From UBA2705 sp963977125 (lineage in GTDB: Bacteria > Pseudomonadota > Alphaproteobacteria > Micavibrionales > Micavibrionaceae): 63,753 bases of DNA. Positions within the stretch are counted from its first letter, which is position 1; every line of letters begins with the position of its first letter. Both the position numbers and the translations under genes were made by a program. The DNA lies in the NCBI GenBank assembly GCA_963977125.1, contig CAXBNJ010000009.1:1-63753 (forward strand). Reading direction: 5' to 3'. The notes below the pieces were generated by a model. That model was not told where the DNA came from and made no database searches. It saw only the letters and a program-made list of their open reading frames with translations. Of the stretch, positions 44,273-53,961 are shown piece after piece.

Positions 44273-45529
44273 ATGAATTTACAAGAACTAAAAACACGTT
44301 CTCCATCGGAACTTCTTGCTTTTGCAGAAGAGCTTTCAATCGAAAATTGCGGCTCTATGCGCAAACAAGATATGATGTTTGCCATTTTGAAAATGCTCGC
44401 GGAAAAAAGCGTCCCTATATCGGGCGCAGGGGTTTTAGAAGTGCTGCAAGATGGTTTCGGCTTTTTGCGCTCCCCAGAAGAAAATTATCTACCAGGGCCG
44501 GATGATATTTATGTCTCCCCCTCACAAGTACGCCGCTTTGGCCTGCGTACAGGCGATATCGTCGAAGGCGAAATTCGCGCCCCTAAAGATTCAGAGCGCT
44601 ATTTTGCACTTTTACGTGTTGGCTCTATCAATAATGAACTACCTGATAAACTCCGTCACCGCATCAACTTTGATAACTTAACGCCTTTATATCCTGAGCG
44701 TAAAATCAAGCTTGAACTGGCTGACCCAACAAAACAAGCCTTCACACAGCGTGTCATTGAAATGGTGGCGCCGATTGGTTTTGGCCAGCGTGCGCTTCTC
44801 GTTGCGCCGCCACGTACAGGTAAAACAGTTATGCTGCAAAATATTGCGGCTTCTATTGCTGAGAACCACCCTGATGCATATTTGATCGTTCTTCTTATTG
44901 ATGAACGCCCAGAAGAAGTGACCGACATGGCGCGTAGTGTACGCGGCGAAGTTATTTCTTCGACTTTTGATGAACCAGCATCGCGTCACGTTCAAGTCGC
45001 TGAAATGGTCATGGAAAAAGCCAAACGCCTCGTGGAACATAAACGCGACGTTATTATCCTTCTTGACTCTATAACGCGTCTTGCGCGTGCCTATAACACG
45101 GTTGTACCGTCTTCTGGTAAGGTTCTTACTGGTGGTGTTGATGCGAACGCTCTACAACGTCCTAAGCGCTTCTTTGGCGCAGCGCGTAACATTGAACAAG
45201 GCGGCTCGCTGACCATTATTGCGACAGCCTTGGTTGATACAGGCTCACGTATGGATGAGGTTATCTTTGAAGAATTTAAAGGTACTGGTAACTGCGAAAT
45301 TGTTATGGATCGCAAAATCGCTGATAAGCGCGTCTTCCCTGCAATTGATATTCAGAAATCTGGTACACGTAAAGAAGAGCTTCTGGTCGAAAATGATGAC
45401 CTACAGAAAATGTGGGTCTTACGTCGTATTCTAAACCCAATGGGCACAGTTGATGCCGTTGAATTCTTACTTGGCAAGATGCGCAATTCGAAGAGCAATG
45501 ATGAATTCTTCCAATCAATGAACCAATAG
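44273..45529 (+). CDS. rho: Transcription termination factor Rho
   Basis: A hexameric RNA helicase that terminates transcription. The 418 residues include the N-terminal helix bundle and cold-shock-like RNA domain (ISGAGVLEVLQDGFGFLRSP), Walker A APPRTGKTVMLQ (about 179-190), Walker B VIILLDSITRLARAYN, and the Q-loop/R-loop region. It is the end of the hem-rho neighbourhood. Confidence 0.98.
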   Translation: MNLQELKTRSPSELLAFAEELSIENCGSMRKQDMMFAILKMLAEKSVPISGAGVLEVLQDGFGFLRSPEENYLPGPDDIYVSPSQVRRFGLRTGDIVEGEIRAPKDSERYFALLRVGSINNELPDKLRHRINFDNLTPLYPERKIKLELADPTKQAFTQRVIEMVAPIGFGQRALLVAPPRTGKTVMLQNIAASIAENHPDAYLIVLLIDERPEEVTDMARSVRGEVISSTFDEPASRHVQVAEMVMEKAKRLVEHKRDVIILLDSITRLARAYNTVVPSSGKVLTGGVDANALQRPKRFFGAARNIEQGGSLTIIATALVDTGSRMDEVIFEEFKGTGNCEIVMDRKIADKRVFPAIDIQKSGTRKEELLVENDDLQKMWVLRRILNPMGTVDAVEFLLGKMRNSKSNDEFFQSMNQ

Positions 45530-45534
45530 CAAAT

Positions 45535-45549
45535 TAACGCTTAGCGTTA
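45535..45549. terminator. Short hairpin between rho and the HExxH gene
   Basis: TAACGC-TTA-GCGTTA, a 6-bp stem with a 3-base loop, followed by TATTTG. It is weak as a terminator and overlaps the stop codon of the convergent gene. Confidence 0.3.
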
Positions 45550-46233
45550 TATTTGGGGCTGTGAATACTGTATATTTTCGCAATGCGCTTTTATATAGCT
45601 GGGATCTTGATGGAAATTCTTAAGAACGGCTTCATATAAATGTCCGTCCTTTTTATGGTTTTGATTAAAATTTAACCATACAGGATGTTCCGCACCTTTA
45701 ATGCGAGAGTAATCAGCAATTATGCTTGCCTGCTGTTCATGGTTGTAATCACTTAAATCCTTATTCTCATCTAATGTATACATATAAGGTGTGTCATTAT
45801 TGTGCTCCGAACCAGCTGCACCATCCACAAGTGCATTAAATAAGCTGTGTTTTCTGACGTTACAATTTTGATTTTGCCATATATGGGCATTTTCATGTAC
45901 GAAAACCCATGACCCGATATTATAAGGGTCAGAGTCCTTTTTCGTTAAACGGCTATGCAGATGAATAGTATTACCAAGTGTAAATGCATCAGACTGGCTT
46001 TTCTCTACTATATAATCACTTATAGCAGAGACTTTATAGTGTATAACGCTGATATCTAAGCTGTCTTGAAAGATTGCTGAGAGTGTCTGCTTTTGTTCAT
46101 CTGAGTATTCTTCCTCAGGAAGAGAATCTAGAGCAAGGCCCCCAGCTTCGAGGAGTGCAAAAATTAATGCAGCTGACCGCGCGCATTTTAGGAGCGGCGG
46201 TGCATTTTTTTTAAATAAAGTCACTTCAGTCAT
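45547..46233 (-). CDS. Putative zinc metallopeptidase with HENAH motif
   Basis: A 228-residue protein carrying an HExxH-type motif, H113-E-N-A-H117, in WVFVHENAHIWQNQN. Flanking FTLGNTIHLHSRL resembles the DUF4157-like families that have VHExxHxWQ. The N terminus contains one hydrophobic stretch (AALIFALLEAGGLAL), possibly a signal anchor. The catalytic role is predicted only from the motif. It is convergent with rho, and a decayed copy lies immediately upstream (46309-47008). Confidence 0.7.
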   Translation of the reverse strand: MTEVTLFKKNAPPLLKCARSAALIFALLEAGGLALDSLPEEEYSDEQKQTLSAIFQDSLDISVIHYKVSAISDYIVEKSQSDAFTLGNTIHLHSRLTKKDSDPYNIGSWVFVHENAHIWQNQNCNVRKHSLFNALVDGAAGSEHNNDTPYMYTLDENKDLSDYNHEQQASIIADYSRIKGAEHPVWLNFNQNHKKDGHLYEAVLKNFHQDPSYIKAHCENIQYSQPQI

Positions 46234-46308
46234 GCTCTCTGCTCTCCTCCTTTTTATCTTTACATAACATACAGCACTCCAGTATAAAATACAACAATTT
46301 TAACTTAT

Positions 46309-47008
46309 TTAGATTGAAATAGAGAAATTACACTGTTGCTTTATATAGGCAGGGTCTTGTAAGAAATTGTCTAATACGGCGCGGTAAAGCGTATCGGTTT
46401 TTTCATCAAAAGCCTTGTTTTTTAAGAGAATTGAGGGGTGTTTAGTCTTATGATTAAAATAATCAGCAATAATGATCGCTTGTTACTCGTTATTATAATC
46501 CAACAAGTCTTTTTCGGCATCCAGCTGGTACTCGTATATTTCAAGGGGATCAGAAAAAAATGTTCTGCACGGTGAAATAACTGAGAAAAGAAAGAAAAAG
46601 AGCAGTTTTGCTTTTGCCAAATATGCGCAGCTTCATGAATAAGAGTGGTGTTATAAATAGAAGATTCAGGCTTCAAACTAGAACTTATAACAATCGTGTT
46701 GCCTAGTGTAAGACCCGAGGCGCCATGAAGGCTTAATATATGGTCACCTTGTTTTGATTGATTGTAATTAATTACATTAAGATCAACGCTATTTTAAAAA
46801 TATGTGAGAGCTGTACTGTTTCTTCTTCAGTAAATTCTTGATCAGGTAATTGTTGAATATAGTTATAATAAGCGCCCCATATAGCCGAGCTTAAGATACC
46901 TACACGTAAAAGGCGCACAGCTATAGATGGCTTCTTTTTTAATAAATCTTTTAATTCCACGCCGGCCCCCCTTAACAAATTCTGTAACAAAACTCTGAAT
47001 TTAGACAT
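46309..47008 (-). pseudogene. Decayed tandem copy of the HExxH metallopeptidase gene
   Basis: The minus strand from 47008 to 46309 encodes a paralogue of the neighbouring gene but in broken frames. The first frame (MSKFRVLLQNLLRGAGVELK ... LSHIFK) is interrupted near 46790. A second frame continues NSVDLNVINYNQSKQGD and holds TLIHEAAHIWQKQNC. A second frameshift lies near 46555, and then EIYEYQLDAEKDLLDYNNE runs into TAA where the intact copy has Gln, followed by QAIIIADYF ... NFLQDPAYIKQQC. So it has two frameshifts and one nonsense codon. Confidence 0.85.
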
Positions 47009-47094
47009 GTTTATATAATATTATTTCCGTAATATCAATAGTTTTTCATAACGCCACTATTCGGGTGGGTTTATTGTCTGACGCCTTACATATT

Positions 47095-47121
47095 AAAAGC
47101 CCCGCAAGTGCGGGGCTTTTT
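47095..47121 (-). terminator. Rho-independent terminator of ompW
   Basis: Stem AAAAGCCCCGCA with TGCGGGGCTTTT, flanked by A- and T-runs, 26 bases downstream of the ompW stop on the minus strand. It can also work in the plus direction. Confidence 0.9.
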
Positions 47122-47146
47122 GAACATTATTACTGATTATTTATTG

Positions 47147-47788
47147 TTAGAAACGGTAAGAAACGCCCATACCGATGATAAATGGATCAAGGTCAACATT
47201 ATCAGCATCAAGATGCGTGGCGCCGAGGTCAACATCGACATCAATGTCTAAATTCACATATTTTGCATCTAGATTAATGCCCCAGTTATCATTTAACCAA
47301 TAATCAAAGCCTGCTTGCACAGCATAGCCAAAGCCACCATCGACATCGAGATTATTAAACCCAGCGCCATTACTTTCCCCATAGAAGAGCGAATAGTTCA
47401 AGCCAGCCCCTACATAAGGGCTAAATTTGCGCTCTGGTGTGAAGTGATATTGTAGAGTGAGCGTTGGTGGCAATATCCACGCATCGCCGACATTAAAATT
47501 ACCCGCGTCAACTTGGTGTTCTGCGGTGGCGGCAATCAATTCGGCCGAAATGTTATTTGTGAAGAAGTAAGTAAAGTCAATTTCCGGTGTGATTGCGTCA
47601 TCAACATCGGTTTTTAGGCCGTTTTGCGTGACAGATCCGCTACCATCCGCCAGAATATCAACGGCGCGTAGGCGAATTTGAAAACGCTCTTTAGATAATG
47701 CGCCACCAAGATCGGCCGCCATCGTTGTTGATCCGAATGTTACGGTCGCGACGCTTGCGAGCATTATTAAGTTATAAAATTTGTTCAT
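47147..47788 (-). CDS. ompW: OmpW family outer-membrane protein
   Basis: An eight-stranded outer-membrane barrel for small hydrophobic compounds. It has a signal peptide (LIMLASVATVTFGSTTMAAD), the family opening FQIRLRAVDILADGSG, and WILPPTLTLQYHFTPERKFS then PYVGAGLNYSLFYGE in the middle, with an aromatic C terminus (GMGVSYRF). The 213-residue length is right. It lies downstream of the cbb3 operon on the same strand, with about 150 bases between it and ccoS. Confidence 0.93.
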   Translation of the reverse strand: MNKFYNLIMLASVATVTFGSTTMAADLGGALSKERFQIRLRAVDILADGSGSVTQNGLKTDVDDAITPEIDFTYFFTNNISAELIAATAEHQVDAGNFNVGDAWILPPTLTLQYHFTPERKFSPYVGAGLNYSLFYGESNGAGFNNLDVDGGFGYAVQAGFDYWLNDNWGINLDAKYVNLDIDVDVDLGATHLDADNVDLDPFIIGMGVSYRF

Positions 47789-47935
47789 GGGGTCATTCTC
47801 CTCTATATAAAACTTGGGAACACAATGCCGATATTATGCCGTTTATAAATTGACCAGTGTCAATTTAAACGCAGATTGCAGGCATTTTTTGCATTATATG
47901 ACCAAAAAGTAATAAAAAACCTACAGGCTTATACG

Positions 47936-48106
47936 TTACTGACCTTCATCACGATCATCATCATCATCATCGTCATCTATTAATATCCGCCGTGCCGCGC
48001 CATCCATATCGTCATATTGTCCTGATTTTAAGCTCCAGACAAATGCGCTTAGACCAACAAGGCCTAAAAGAAGGGCGATAGGGATAAGATAGATAAGAAC
48101 GCTCAT
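47936..48106 (-). CDS. ccoS: Cytochrome oxidase maturation protein CcoS
   Basis: A 56-residue membrane protein required for insertion of cofactors into cbb3 oxidase. It begins MSVLIYLIPIALLLGLVGLS, one membrane helix, then WSLKSGQYDDMDGAARRILI, the CcoS signature. The tail is eight Asp plus DEGQ-type residues. Its ATG (48106) overlaps the ccoI stop by 4 bases (ATGA), so the two are translationally coupled. Last gene of the operon. Confidence 0.95.
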   Translation of the reverse strand: MSVLIYLIPIALLLGLVGLSAFVWSLKSGQYDDMDGAARRILIDDDDDDDDRDEGQ

Positions 48107-50358
48107 GAGCTAAACCTTAAACGAAAACTATTAGCGATCACCACTAAAGATGAACCAGACATCGCAATGGCCGCGATTAATGGTGTGACTAAGCCCGTCA
48201 AGGCCAGCGGTACGGTGATCACATTATAAATCACTGCGAGCGCAAAATTCTGTTTCACTAATTTTTGGCTAAGGCGCGCCGTTTGATATGCGCCATAAAC
48301 AGGGGTTATTTTATCGCCCATAAAAACAATATCCGCCGCATTTTGCGCCATGTCAATCGCCGTCCCTGGTGCCATTGAAACGTCAGCCCCAGCTAAGACA
48401 GGGGCATCATTAAGCCCATCACCAATCATCAGAACTGTGCAGCCCTGACCTTGTAAGCGTTCCAAGACTTCAAATTTTTGCGGTGGGGTTTGTTCTGCAT
48501 AGACTTGGTCTATGCCCGCTTCTTTGGCGATTTTATCTGCGACGCTTTGTCGATCACCAGACAGCATAATAACCGTTAACCCGGCGTGCTTAAACTGTGT
48601 GACCATTTCAACGGCCCCATCGCGCAAGCCATCTGTGAAATGATAGGCTTGTATGGTTTGACCCTGCTCTGGGCTTTCTGTGTTAAGCCAAAGTTCTAAC
48701 TTATCCGAAGAGGCTGCGTCTTTATCGCCGCAATAAGCCCGACTGCCGAGTTTTACGACCGCGCCCTCGTAAACACCCGAAAGACCTTGGCCTGCGTGCT
48801 CCTCGACCTGGGAGAGGGCAAACAGCTCACCTTTATAGGCCGCGCCCAATGCTTTTGAAAGCGGATGTGCGCTATGTGCCGCCAGTGACGCCGCCATTTT
48901 TAACTGCGCTTTATTATGATCTTTATCTAGGATCGGCTTACCAAGGGTCAGCGTCCCTGTCTTATCGAGCAATACAGTATTAATACTGGCTAAACGCTCC
49001 AGCGCATCACCCGATTTAATCAATATACCGTTTTTGAGCAAGCGGCCACTGGCTAAAACCTGTACGACAGGTACAGCAAGTCCCAATGCACATGGACAAG
49101 TGATAATAAGCACTGTAATGGCGATGACCAGTGAGGGCTGCCATGTTAATCCGCCAATAAGCCACCAGCCTAAAAACGCTAAGGCTGCGAAGCTGTGTAC
49201 CACTGGGGTATAAAACTCAGCGGCTTTATCGGCTAAACGGACATATTTGGCTTGGCCCTGTCCTGCCTTTTCCATTAAGCGAACAATATCAGACAGCAAT
49301 GAATTTTCTGCAGCCTTGGCGACTTTGATATGCATTGAGGCAGACAGGTTTAATGTCCCGGCAAATACATCAGAGCCTTGGGTGATCTTACGTGGCATTG
49401 TCTCGCCCGTGACTAAAGAGGTGTCGACTTCGCTTATGCCCTCAAGCACAACGCCATCAACAGGGAACATCTCCCCAGCGGCAACGCGCACAATCATATC
49501 AGGCTGTACATCACGTATGAGAATTTGGCGGGTTTTTTCACCCTCAACCACCAAAGCAAAACCACTTAACGTGCTGAGCAGGTCTGTCGCGGCGGATCGA
49601 GCATTCTTACGCGCTCGGAAATCCAAATATCGGCCAATGAGTAAAAAGAACATCAACATAACCGCAGAATCAAAATACACATGCTCGCCATGATTTATCG
49701 TCTCAAATAAGCTCATGCCCCCTGCCAAAATCAAAGCCAGAGAAATGGGGACATCCATATTCGTATGCGCTGCGCTTAGGGCTTTAAAGGCAGAGCGAAA
49801 AAAGGGGCGGCCTGAAAACATAATGGTCGGCAGTGCAATAATTGCAGAGACCCAATGCATTAAATCGCGCGTTGCCATGCCCATGACTTCAGACGATGTG
49901 CTCCAGACCCCGACGGAGAGCAACATCACATTGCCCATGGCAAAACCCGCCACACCTAAACAGAGCAGCAAAAAGCGCTCTTGTGTTTTTGTCTCGTTCA
50001 TTTCTGTGGCGGTATCATAAGGCTGAACGCCATAGCCAAGGGATTCGATTTTTTGCACAAAATCATTGGCGCGCTGCGGGCTGCCTTGCCAAATAAGCGC
50101 TAAACGCCGCGTTGAGAAATTTAATCGGACGCTTTGAATGTCTTGATCTTGTAACAGCGAAGATTCAATTTTCTGAATACAGCCCGCACAATGCACACCG
50201 CTGAGTAAAATGGATAACTCATAAGCACCATCTTCATTGCGCTGTGCGAGGGCTTCATAACCGCTCAGCGCTAGGGAAGAAGACGTTACTCCGCTATGAA
50301 GTCGAGGTTTGTCTGGAATGTCTCGTTGTTCCATGATGCTTTTAGCCTTGCTGTCCAT
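48103..50358 (-). CDS. ccoI: Copper-transporting P-type ATPase CcoI (FixI)
   Basis: A P1B-type ATPase that supplies copper for cbb3 oxidase assembly. Order of features: an HMA metal-binding domain with SGVHCAGCIQKIES (CxxC near 57-60), eight membrane helices including the ion motif TCPCALGLAVPVVQ, phosphorylation loop LLDKTGTLTLGKP, and hinge MIGDGLNDAPVLAGADVSMA. The ATG at 50358 is the longest start; 50334 (MEQRDIP) is an alternative. Either way the start overlaps the end of ccoH by about 50-70 bases. Confidence 0.95.
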   Translation of the reverse strand: MDSKAKSIMEQRDIPDKPRLHSGVTSSSLALSGYEALAQRNEDGAYELSILLSGVHCAGCIQKIESSLLQDQDIQSVRLNFSTRRLALIWQGSPQRANDFVQKIESLGYGVQPYDTATEMNETKTQERFLLLCLGVAGFAMGNVMLLSVGVWSTSSEVMGMATRDLMHWVSAIIALPTIMFSGRPFFRSAFKALSAAHTNMDVPISLALILAGGMSLFETINHGEHVYFDSAVMLMFFLLIGRYLDFRARKNARSAATDLLSTLSGFALVVEGEKTRQILIRDVQPDMIVRVAAGEMFPVDGVVLEGISEVDTSLVTGETMPRKITQGSDVFAGTLNLSASMHIKVAKAAENSLLSDIVRLMEKAGQGQAKYVRLADKAAEFYTPVVHSFAALAFLGWWLIGGLTWQPSLVIAITVLIITCPCALGLAVPVVQVLASGRLLKNGILIKSGDALERLASINTVLLDKTGTLTLGKPILDKDHNKAQLKMAASLAAHSAHPLSKALGAAYKGELFALSQVEEHAGQGLSGVYEGAVVKLGSRAYCGDKDAASSDKLELWLNTESPEQGQTIQAYHFTDGLRDGAVEMVTQFKHAGLTVIMLSGDRQSVADKIAKEAGIDQVYAEQTPPQKFEVLERLQGQGCTVLMIGDGLNDAPVLAGADVSMAPGTAIDMAQNAADIVFMGDKITPVYGAYQTARLSQKLVKQNFALAVIYNVITVPLALTGLVTPLIAAIAMSGSSLVVIANSFRLRFSS

Positions 50359-50738
50359 GCGCCATGTAAGGGCATAGTGGGGTTTGCTTCATACACGCCA
50401 TTACCAATATGTTTAAGCGCGATGTCGAAGTCGTAGCCATCTTGCACAGAGCGCACGATATCTGCTGTTACAGATGCATTTATAATCGGTAATGTCCAGC
50501 GCAAAACACCATCATGATACGATGCGCTGTTCTTAAGATTGGGCTGTGTTTTGGCAGCCTCAAGTGTTTTATTAAATTCAAGACCTTTTTCGTAAGGATT
50601 CTCAATCACTACGCCGCTATGTGTCTGCAGGGCAAAATATATAAAGATGCTGTTGACCACAATGATCAGCGAAAAAAATGCGACAAAACAAAGTAGGATA
50701 AAACGGCCATCTGATTTTTTAACGGTAGCACTCATCAT
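50286..50738 (-). CDS. ccoH: FixH-type cbb3 assembly protein CcoH
   Basis: A 150-residue membrane protein with one N-terminal helix (FILLCFVAFFSLIIVVNSIF) and a periplasmic domain, here GVVIENPYEKGLEFNKTLEA then GDGRW-like WTLPIINASV, typical of the FixH/CcoH family. It stabilises the cbb3 complex during assembly. It follows ccoG by 2 bases and overlaps the start of ccoI. Confidence 0.9.
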   Translation of the reverse strand: MMSATVKKSDGRFILLCFVAFFSLIIVVNSIFIYFALQTHSGVVIENPYEKGLEFNKTLEAAKTQPNLKNSASYHDGVLRWTLPIINASVTADIVRSVQDGYDFDIALKHIGNGVYEANPTMPLHGAWTARLKASWNNETFQTNLDFIAE

Positions 50739-50740
50739 TA

Positions 50741-52144
50741 TTACCTTTGGCTAATAAATATGGTTTCTGAGGAGTCTTGGACTTCTCCGTCAGATAAAGT
50801 GAAGATAATCTCACGCGGCGCATCAGGGCTGGCTGTTGTGCTAATGAAGATGTGATATGTACCGACACTATCGGCAGGCACATAAAGGTTTTTAGCGCCA
50901 ATGTGACCGGCGGCTTTAACATCGATTTTTATATTATCAAGCCCCTCAACGCTCAAAGCATAGCTGCGATGGTCATGGGTTTTGTTGAGAATTTTTAAGA
51001 TGTAGCCATTGCGAATTTCGCCGCTAGAAAGCTGTACAAATAATGGGTTACGATCATGCAAGACATGCAGTTCAAGCGGTGATCGCGTAAGCAGGGCAGC
51101 CAGCATGATTGAGCCAACCAGCGCCAAAATAGCGGCATAATAAAGCGTACGAAAACGTAAGAATTTGAATTTTTCTTTGCCGCCTTTGACTGTCGCTTCC
51201 ATATGATTAATTGTATCATAGCGAATGAGGCCGCGTGGGCGCTCAACTCTATCCATGATATCGTTACATGCATCGACACATAGGCCGCAGGCAATACATT
51301 CCATCTGCAAGCCGTTACGTATATCTATGCCCACAGGGCAGACTTGAACGCAAGCTGTACAATCAATGCAATCACCACGGTTTTCCCAACTATCACCTTT
51401 TTTATGTTTGCCGCGCGGCTCGCCGCGCGTTTCATCATAGCCGATAAGCAGCGTATCGCGATCAAACATAGCGGATTGGAAACGCGCATAAGGGCACATA
51501 TAGGTGCACACTTGTTCACGGGCAAAACCCGCCATAAGATAAGTACTAAACGTTAGCCCCCCAATAAAACCAAGTACAGTCGGGGAGACATCAAATTCAA
51601 GGAAGCTCTTAACCAACGTTGGCGCGTCGTTGAAATATAAGACGAATGAACCCGCCGTACACCAAGCAATCACAAGCCAAATAAAATGTGTTGTCGCAAT
51701 TTTACGGATTTTGTCGAATGTCCAGCGGCTATCATGGAGTTTTTTACGCGCATTGCGATCACCCTGTACAAGGCGCTCGACCCAGACGAATAAATCCGTC
51801 CAAACGGTTTGTGGGCAAACATAACCGCACCATACGCGTCCAAATAGGCTGGTGATGAAGAATAAAGCAATGGCCGATAAGATCAAAATACCGGTTAAGA
51901 TATAAACCTCTTGCGGCCAGATCTCGATCCAAAGCCAATAGGCTCGGGCATTATCAAGGTCTATAAGAACGGCTTGATCTGGCGCATTTGGGCCGCGATC
52001 CCAGCGCAAAAACGGCGTGAGATAATAAATCCCAAGCGTTACGACCATGGCGATCCACTTTATTTTACGGTATTTTCCCCAAACACGCTTTGGATAGACT
52101 TTTTCTTGCTTGGCGAAATACTGGACGGAGTCTTGTTTACTCAC
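50741..52144 (-). CDS. ccoG: Cytochrome c oxidase accessory protein CcoG (FixG/RdxA)
   Basis: A membrane iron-sulphur protein that reduces Cu(II) to Cu(I) for cbb3 assembly. The 467 residues contain several helices, CGYVCPQTVWTDLF and CTYMCPYARFQSAM motifs, and two [4Fe-4S] ferredoxin-type clusters (CIDCTACVQVCPVGIDIRNG and ECIACGLCVDACNDIMDR). The C-terminal part is an Ig-like domain. Its start overlaps the ccoP stop by 8 bases. Confidence 0.96.
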   Translation of the reverse strand: MSKQDSVQYFAKQEKVYPKRVWGKYRKIKWIAMVVTLGIYYLTPFLRWDRGPNAPDQAVLIDLDNARAYWLWIEIWPQEVYILTGILILSAIALFFITSLFGRVWCGYVCPQTVWTDLFVWVERLVQGDRNARKKLHDSRWTFDKIRKIATTHFIWLVIAWCTAGSFVLYFNDAPTLVKSFLEFDVSPTVLGFIGGLTFSTYLMAGFAREQVCTYMCPYARFQSAMFDRDTLLIGYDETRGEPRGKHKKGDSWENRGDCIDCTACVQVCPVGIDIRNGLQMECIACGLCVDACNDIMDRVERPRGLIRYDTINHMEATVKGGKEKFKFLRFRTLYYAAILALVGSIMLAALLTRSPLELHVLHDRNPLFVQLSSGEIRNGYILKILNKTHDHRSYALSVEGLDNIKIDVKAAGHIGAKNLYVPADSVGTYHIFISTTASPDAPREIIFTLSDGEVQDSSETIFISQR

Positions 52145-53069
52145 CTTTTTCTGGTTCCTCTTCGCCGCCGCCGAGTTGATGCAAGAACACCGTTAGCTGC
52201 CTTAGGGTGTTTTTATCTAATCTTTGCCCCCAAGCCGGCATCATGCCAGCGCGCGCATTATAGATGCTTTTATAAACGGAAGCTTTGTCACCACCATAGA
52301 GCCAGATTTTATCCGTGAGGTTTGGCGCGCCAAATTCATGCAGGCCTTTACCGTTCATACCGTGGCATGAGGCGCATTGCATTTTGAAAATCTCTGCGCC
52401 TTGTGCGTGATGTTCGGTGTTTTGATTGCTGTGGGCTTTATCATCAGATAGCGTTAAAACGTAATCACGAACGGCTTCAATCTCTTCTTTGTTCAGAAGG
52501 CCATCTTTACCAAAAGCAGGCATTTGTGACACACGGCTATCAAGGTTCTTGTCACGAATACCAAATTGTAGCGTTTGGTGAATATCGGTAAGTGTACCGC
52601 CCCAAAGCCAATCATCATCATTTAAATTTGGATAACCTTTTCCGCCTGCACCGCCAGTGCCATGACATGTCGCGCAATTATCTTTAAAAGCAGACGCGCC
52701 GCCAGCATTGGCAAAAGCATAAAGTTCAGGGTCGTTTAAGATCTGTTCATATGAGGCGTTTTCAAAGCGATTAAGATACGCTTTTTGGCGCAAAATAATC
52801 TCGTTCTGACTATTCGACAACTCTGTAAATTGTGTATATTCACCTGTGCCCTTTGTGTGGCCGCTAAGCGTTGGCCATGCGGGGTAAATTACCCAATACC
52901 AAGCCGACCAGATGCAACAAACAATAAACACCCATACCCACCATCGTGGCAGTGGATTGTTTAACTCTTTTAATCCGTCCCATTCATGGCCAGTTGTTTC
53001 CACGCCAGAAACTTCATCTATTTCTACGCCTTTTACGGGTTTGTCTTCGTTCTTATTATCGTTAATCAT
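52137..53069 (-). CDS. ccoP: cbb3-type cytochrome c oxidase subunit III (dihaem)
   Basis: A membrane-anchored dihaem c subunit that takes electrons from soluble cytochrome c. N-terminal EVSGVETTGHEWDGLKELNN precedes a helix (VFIVCCIWSAWYWVIY). Two CxxCH haem sites are visible, in DNCATCHGTGGAGG and MQCASCHGMNGKG, each followed by the distal-Met regions. The 310 residues are normal. It overlaps the ccoQ stop by 4 bases (ATGA). Confidence 0.97.
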   Translation of the reverse strand: MINDNKNEDKPVKGVEIDEVSGVETTGHEWDGLKELNNPLPRWWVWVFIVCCIWSAWYWVIYPAWPTLSGHTKGTGEYTQFTELSNSQNEIILRQKAYLNRFENASYEQILNDPELYAFANAGGASAFKDNCATCHGTGGAGGKGYPNLNDDDWLWGGTLTDIHQTLQFGIRDKNLDSRVSQMPAFGKDGLLNKEEIEAVRDYVLTLSDDKAHSNQNTEHHAQGAEIFKMQCASCHGMNGKGLHEFGAPNLTDKIWLYGGDKASVYKSIYNARAGMMPAWGQRLDKNTLRQLTVFLHQLGGGEEEPEKGE

Positions 53070-53221
53070 TCTTCATTCTCCTGAAGCGGTATATTGCCAA
53101 GCTTCTTATATTTATCTTTTGCCCCGGGTCTGAATGTCCATAAAGTGACGGCGCTAAAAAATACGAAGAAGAAAATTAGTCCAACGAGGCCGAAACCGGC
53201 ACTGGCAAAAAGCTCTTTCAT
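53066..53221 (-). CDS. ccoQ: cbb3-type cytochrome c oxidase subunit CcoQ
   Basis: A 51-residue single-helix subunit too short for a normal gene call. It reads MKELFASAGFGLVGLIFFFV with a helix from about residue 8 to 28, then FRPGAKDKYKKLG and a charged tail. Its ATG (53221) overlaps the ccoO stop and its TGA (53066) overlaps the ccoP ATG, each by 4 bases. Confidence 0.92.
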   Translation of the reverse strand: MKELFASAGFGLVGLIFFFVFFSAVTLWTFRPGAKDKYKKLGNIPLQENEE

Positions 53222-53961
53222 TCTGTGTCTCCTTCTACGGCTTTAGCCGCTTCAAAATCGACCATCGTACCCAGTACTTGTAAGTATGAGATAAGCGCAT
53301 CCATTTCAGAGATAAGATGCGGCTGACCGTCAAAGTCGCGGGCATTAACACGATCGCCGTAACGCTCCATTAAGCCGTCCGTATTTGTACGTGGCTCACC
53401 AGTTGCCTGTGCTGCGGCATCTTTTTGCGCCATTTCGATCATCTCATCAGTGTAAGGAACACCCAATACGCGTAGCGTTTTTAAATGCTGACCCAGATCA
53501 TGCAATTTTGCGCCATTCTTTTTCAAAAAACCGTAAGAAGGCATAATGGATTCTGGTACCAAGTCACGGGGCTCCGTTAAATGGGCTGTATGCCATTCAT
53601 CGGAATATTTACCGCCGACGCGCGCTAAATCAGGCCCTGTACGTTTAGATCCCCATAGGAAGGGGTGATCATACATGCTCTCAGCCGCTAAGGAGTAGTG
53701 ACCATAGCGCACAACTTCATCACGCAAAGGGCGGATTTGTTGGGAGTGGCACGAAGAACAGTTTTCACGGACGTAAATATTTTGCCCCGCCAGTTCTAAT
53801 GGTGTGTAAGGGCGCACGCCCTCAATGGGTTCAATCACGGTTTCCATTCGGAATAACGGCACGATTTCAATAATGCCGCCAATTGAAACCACGACAATAA
53901 TACACACCAATAACAGCATAGAATTGCGCTCTAGCTTTTCATGTTTATTCATCCAGCTCAT
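53218..53961 (-). CDS. ccoO: cbb3-type cytochrome c oxidase subunit II (monohaem)
   Basis: A membrane-anchored monohaem c subunit. It has one N-terminal helix (SMLLLVCIIVVVSIGGIIEI) and one CxxCH site in ENCSSCHSQQIRPLRDEVVR. The conserved YGHYSLAAESMYDHPFLWGS and KRTGPDLARVG follow. The 247-residue length is standard. Its start overlaps the ccoN stop (53958-53961, ATGA). Confidence 0.97.
   Translation of the reverse strand: MSWMNKHEKLERNSMLLLVCIIVVVSIGGIIEIVPLFRMETVIEPIEGVRPYTPLELAGQNIYVRENCSSCHSQQIRPLRDEVVRYGHYSLAAESMYDHPFLWGSKRTGPDLARVGGKYSDEWHTAHLTEPRDLVPESIMPSYGFLKKNGAKLHDLGQHLKTLRVLGVPYTDEMIEMAQKDAAAQATGEPRTNTDGLMERYGDRVNARDFDGQPHLISEMDALISYLQVLGTMVDFEAAKAVEGDTE

Noticed and set aside
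49247..50020. Plus-strand frames inside ccoI
   Set aside because: Antisense to a P-type ATPase with intact motifs; no ribosome site and no homology seen.
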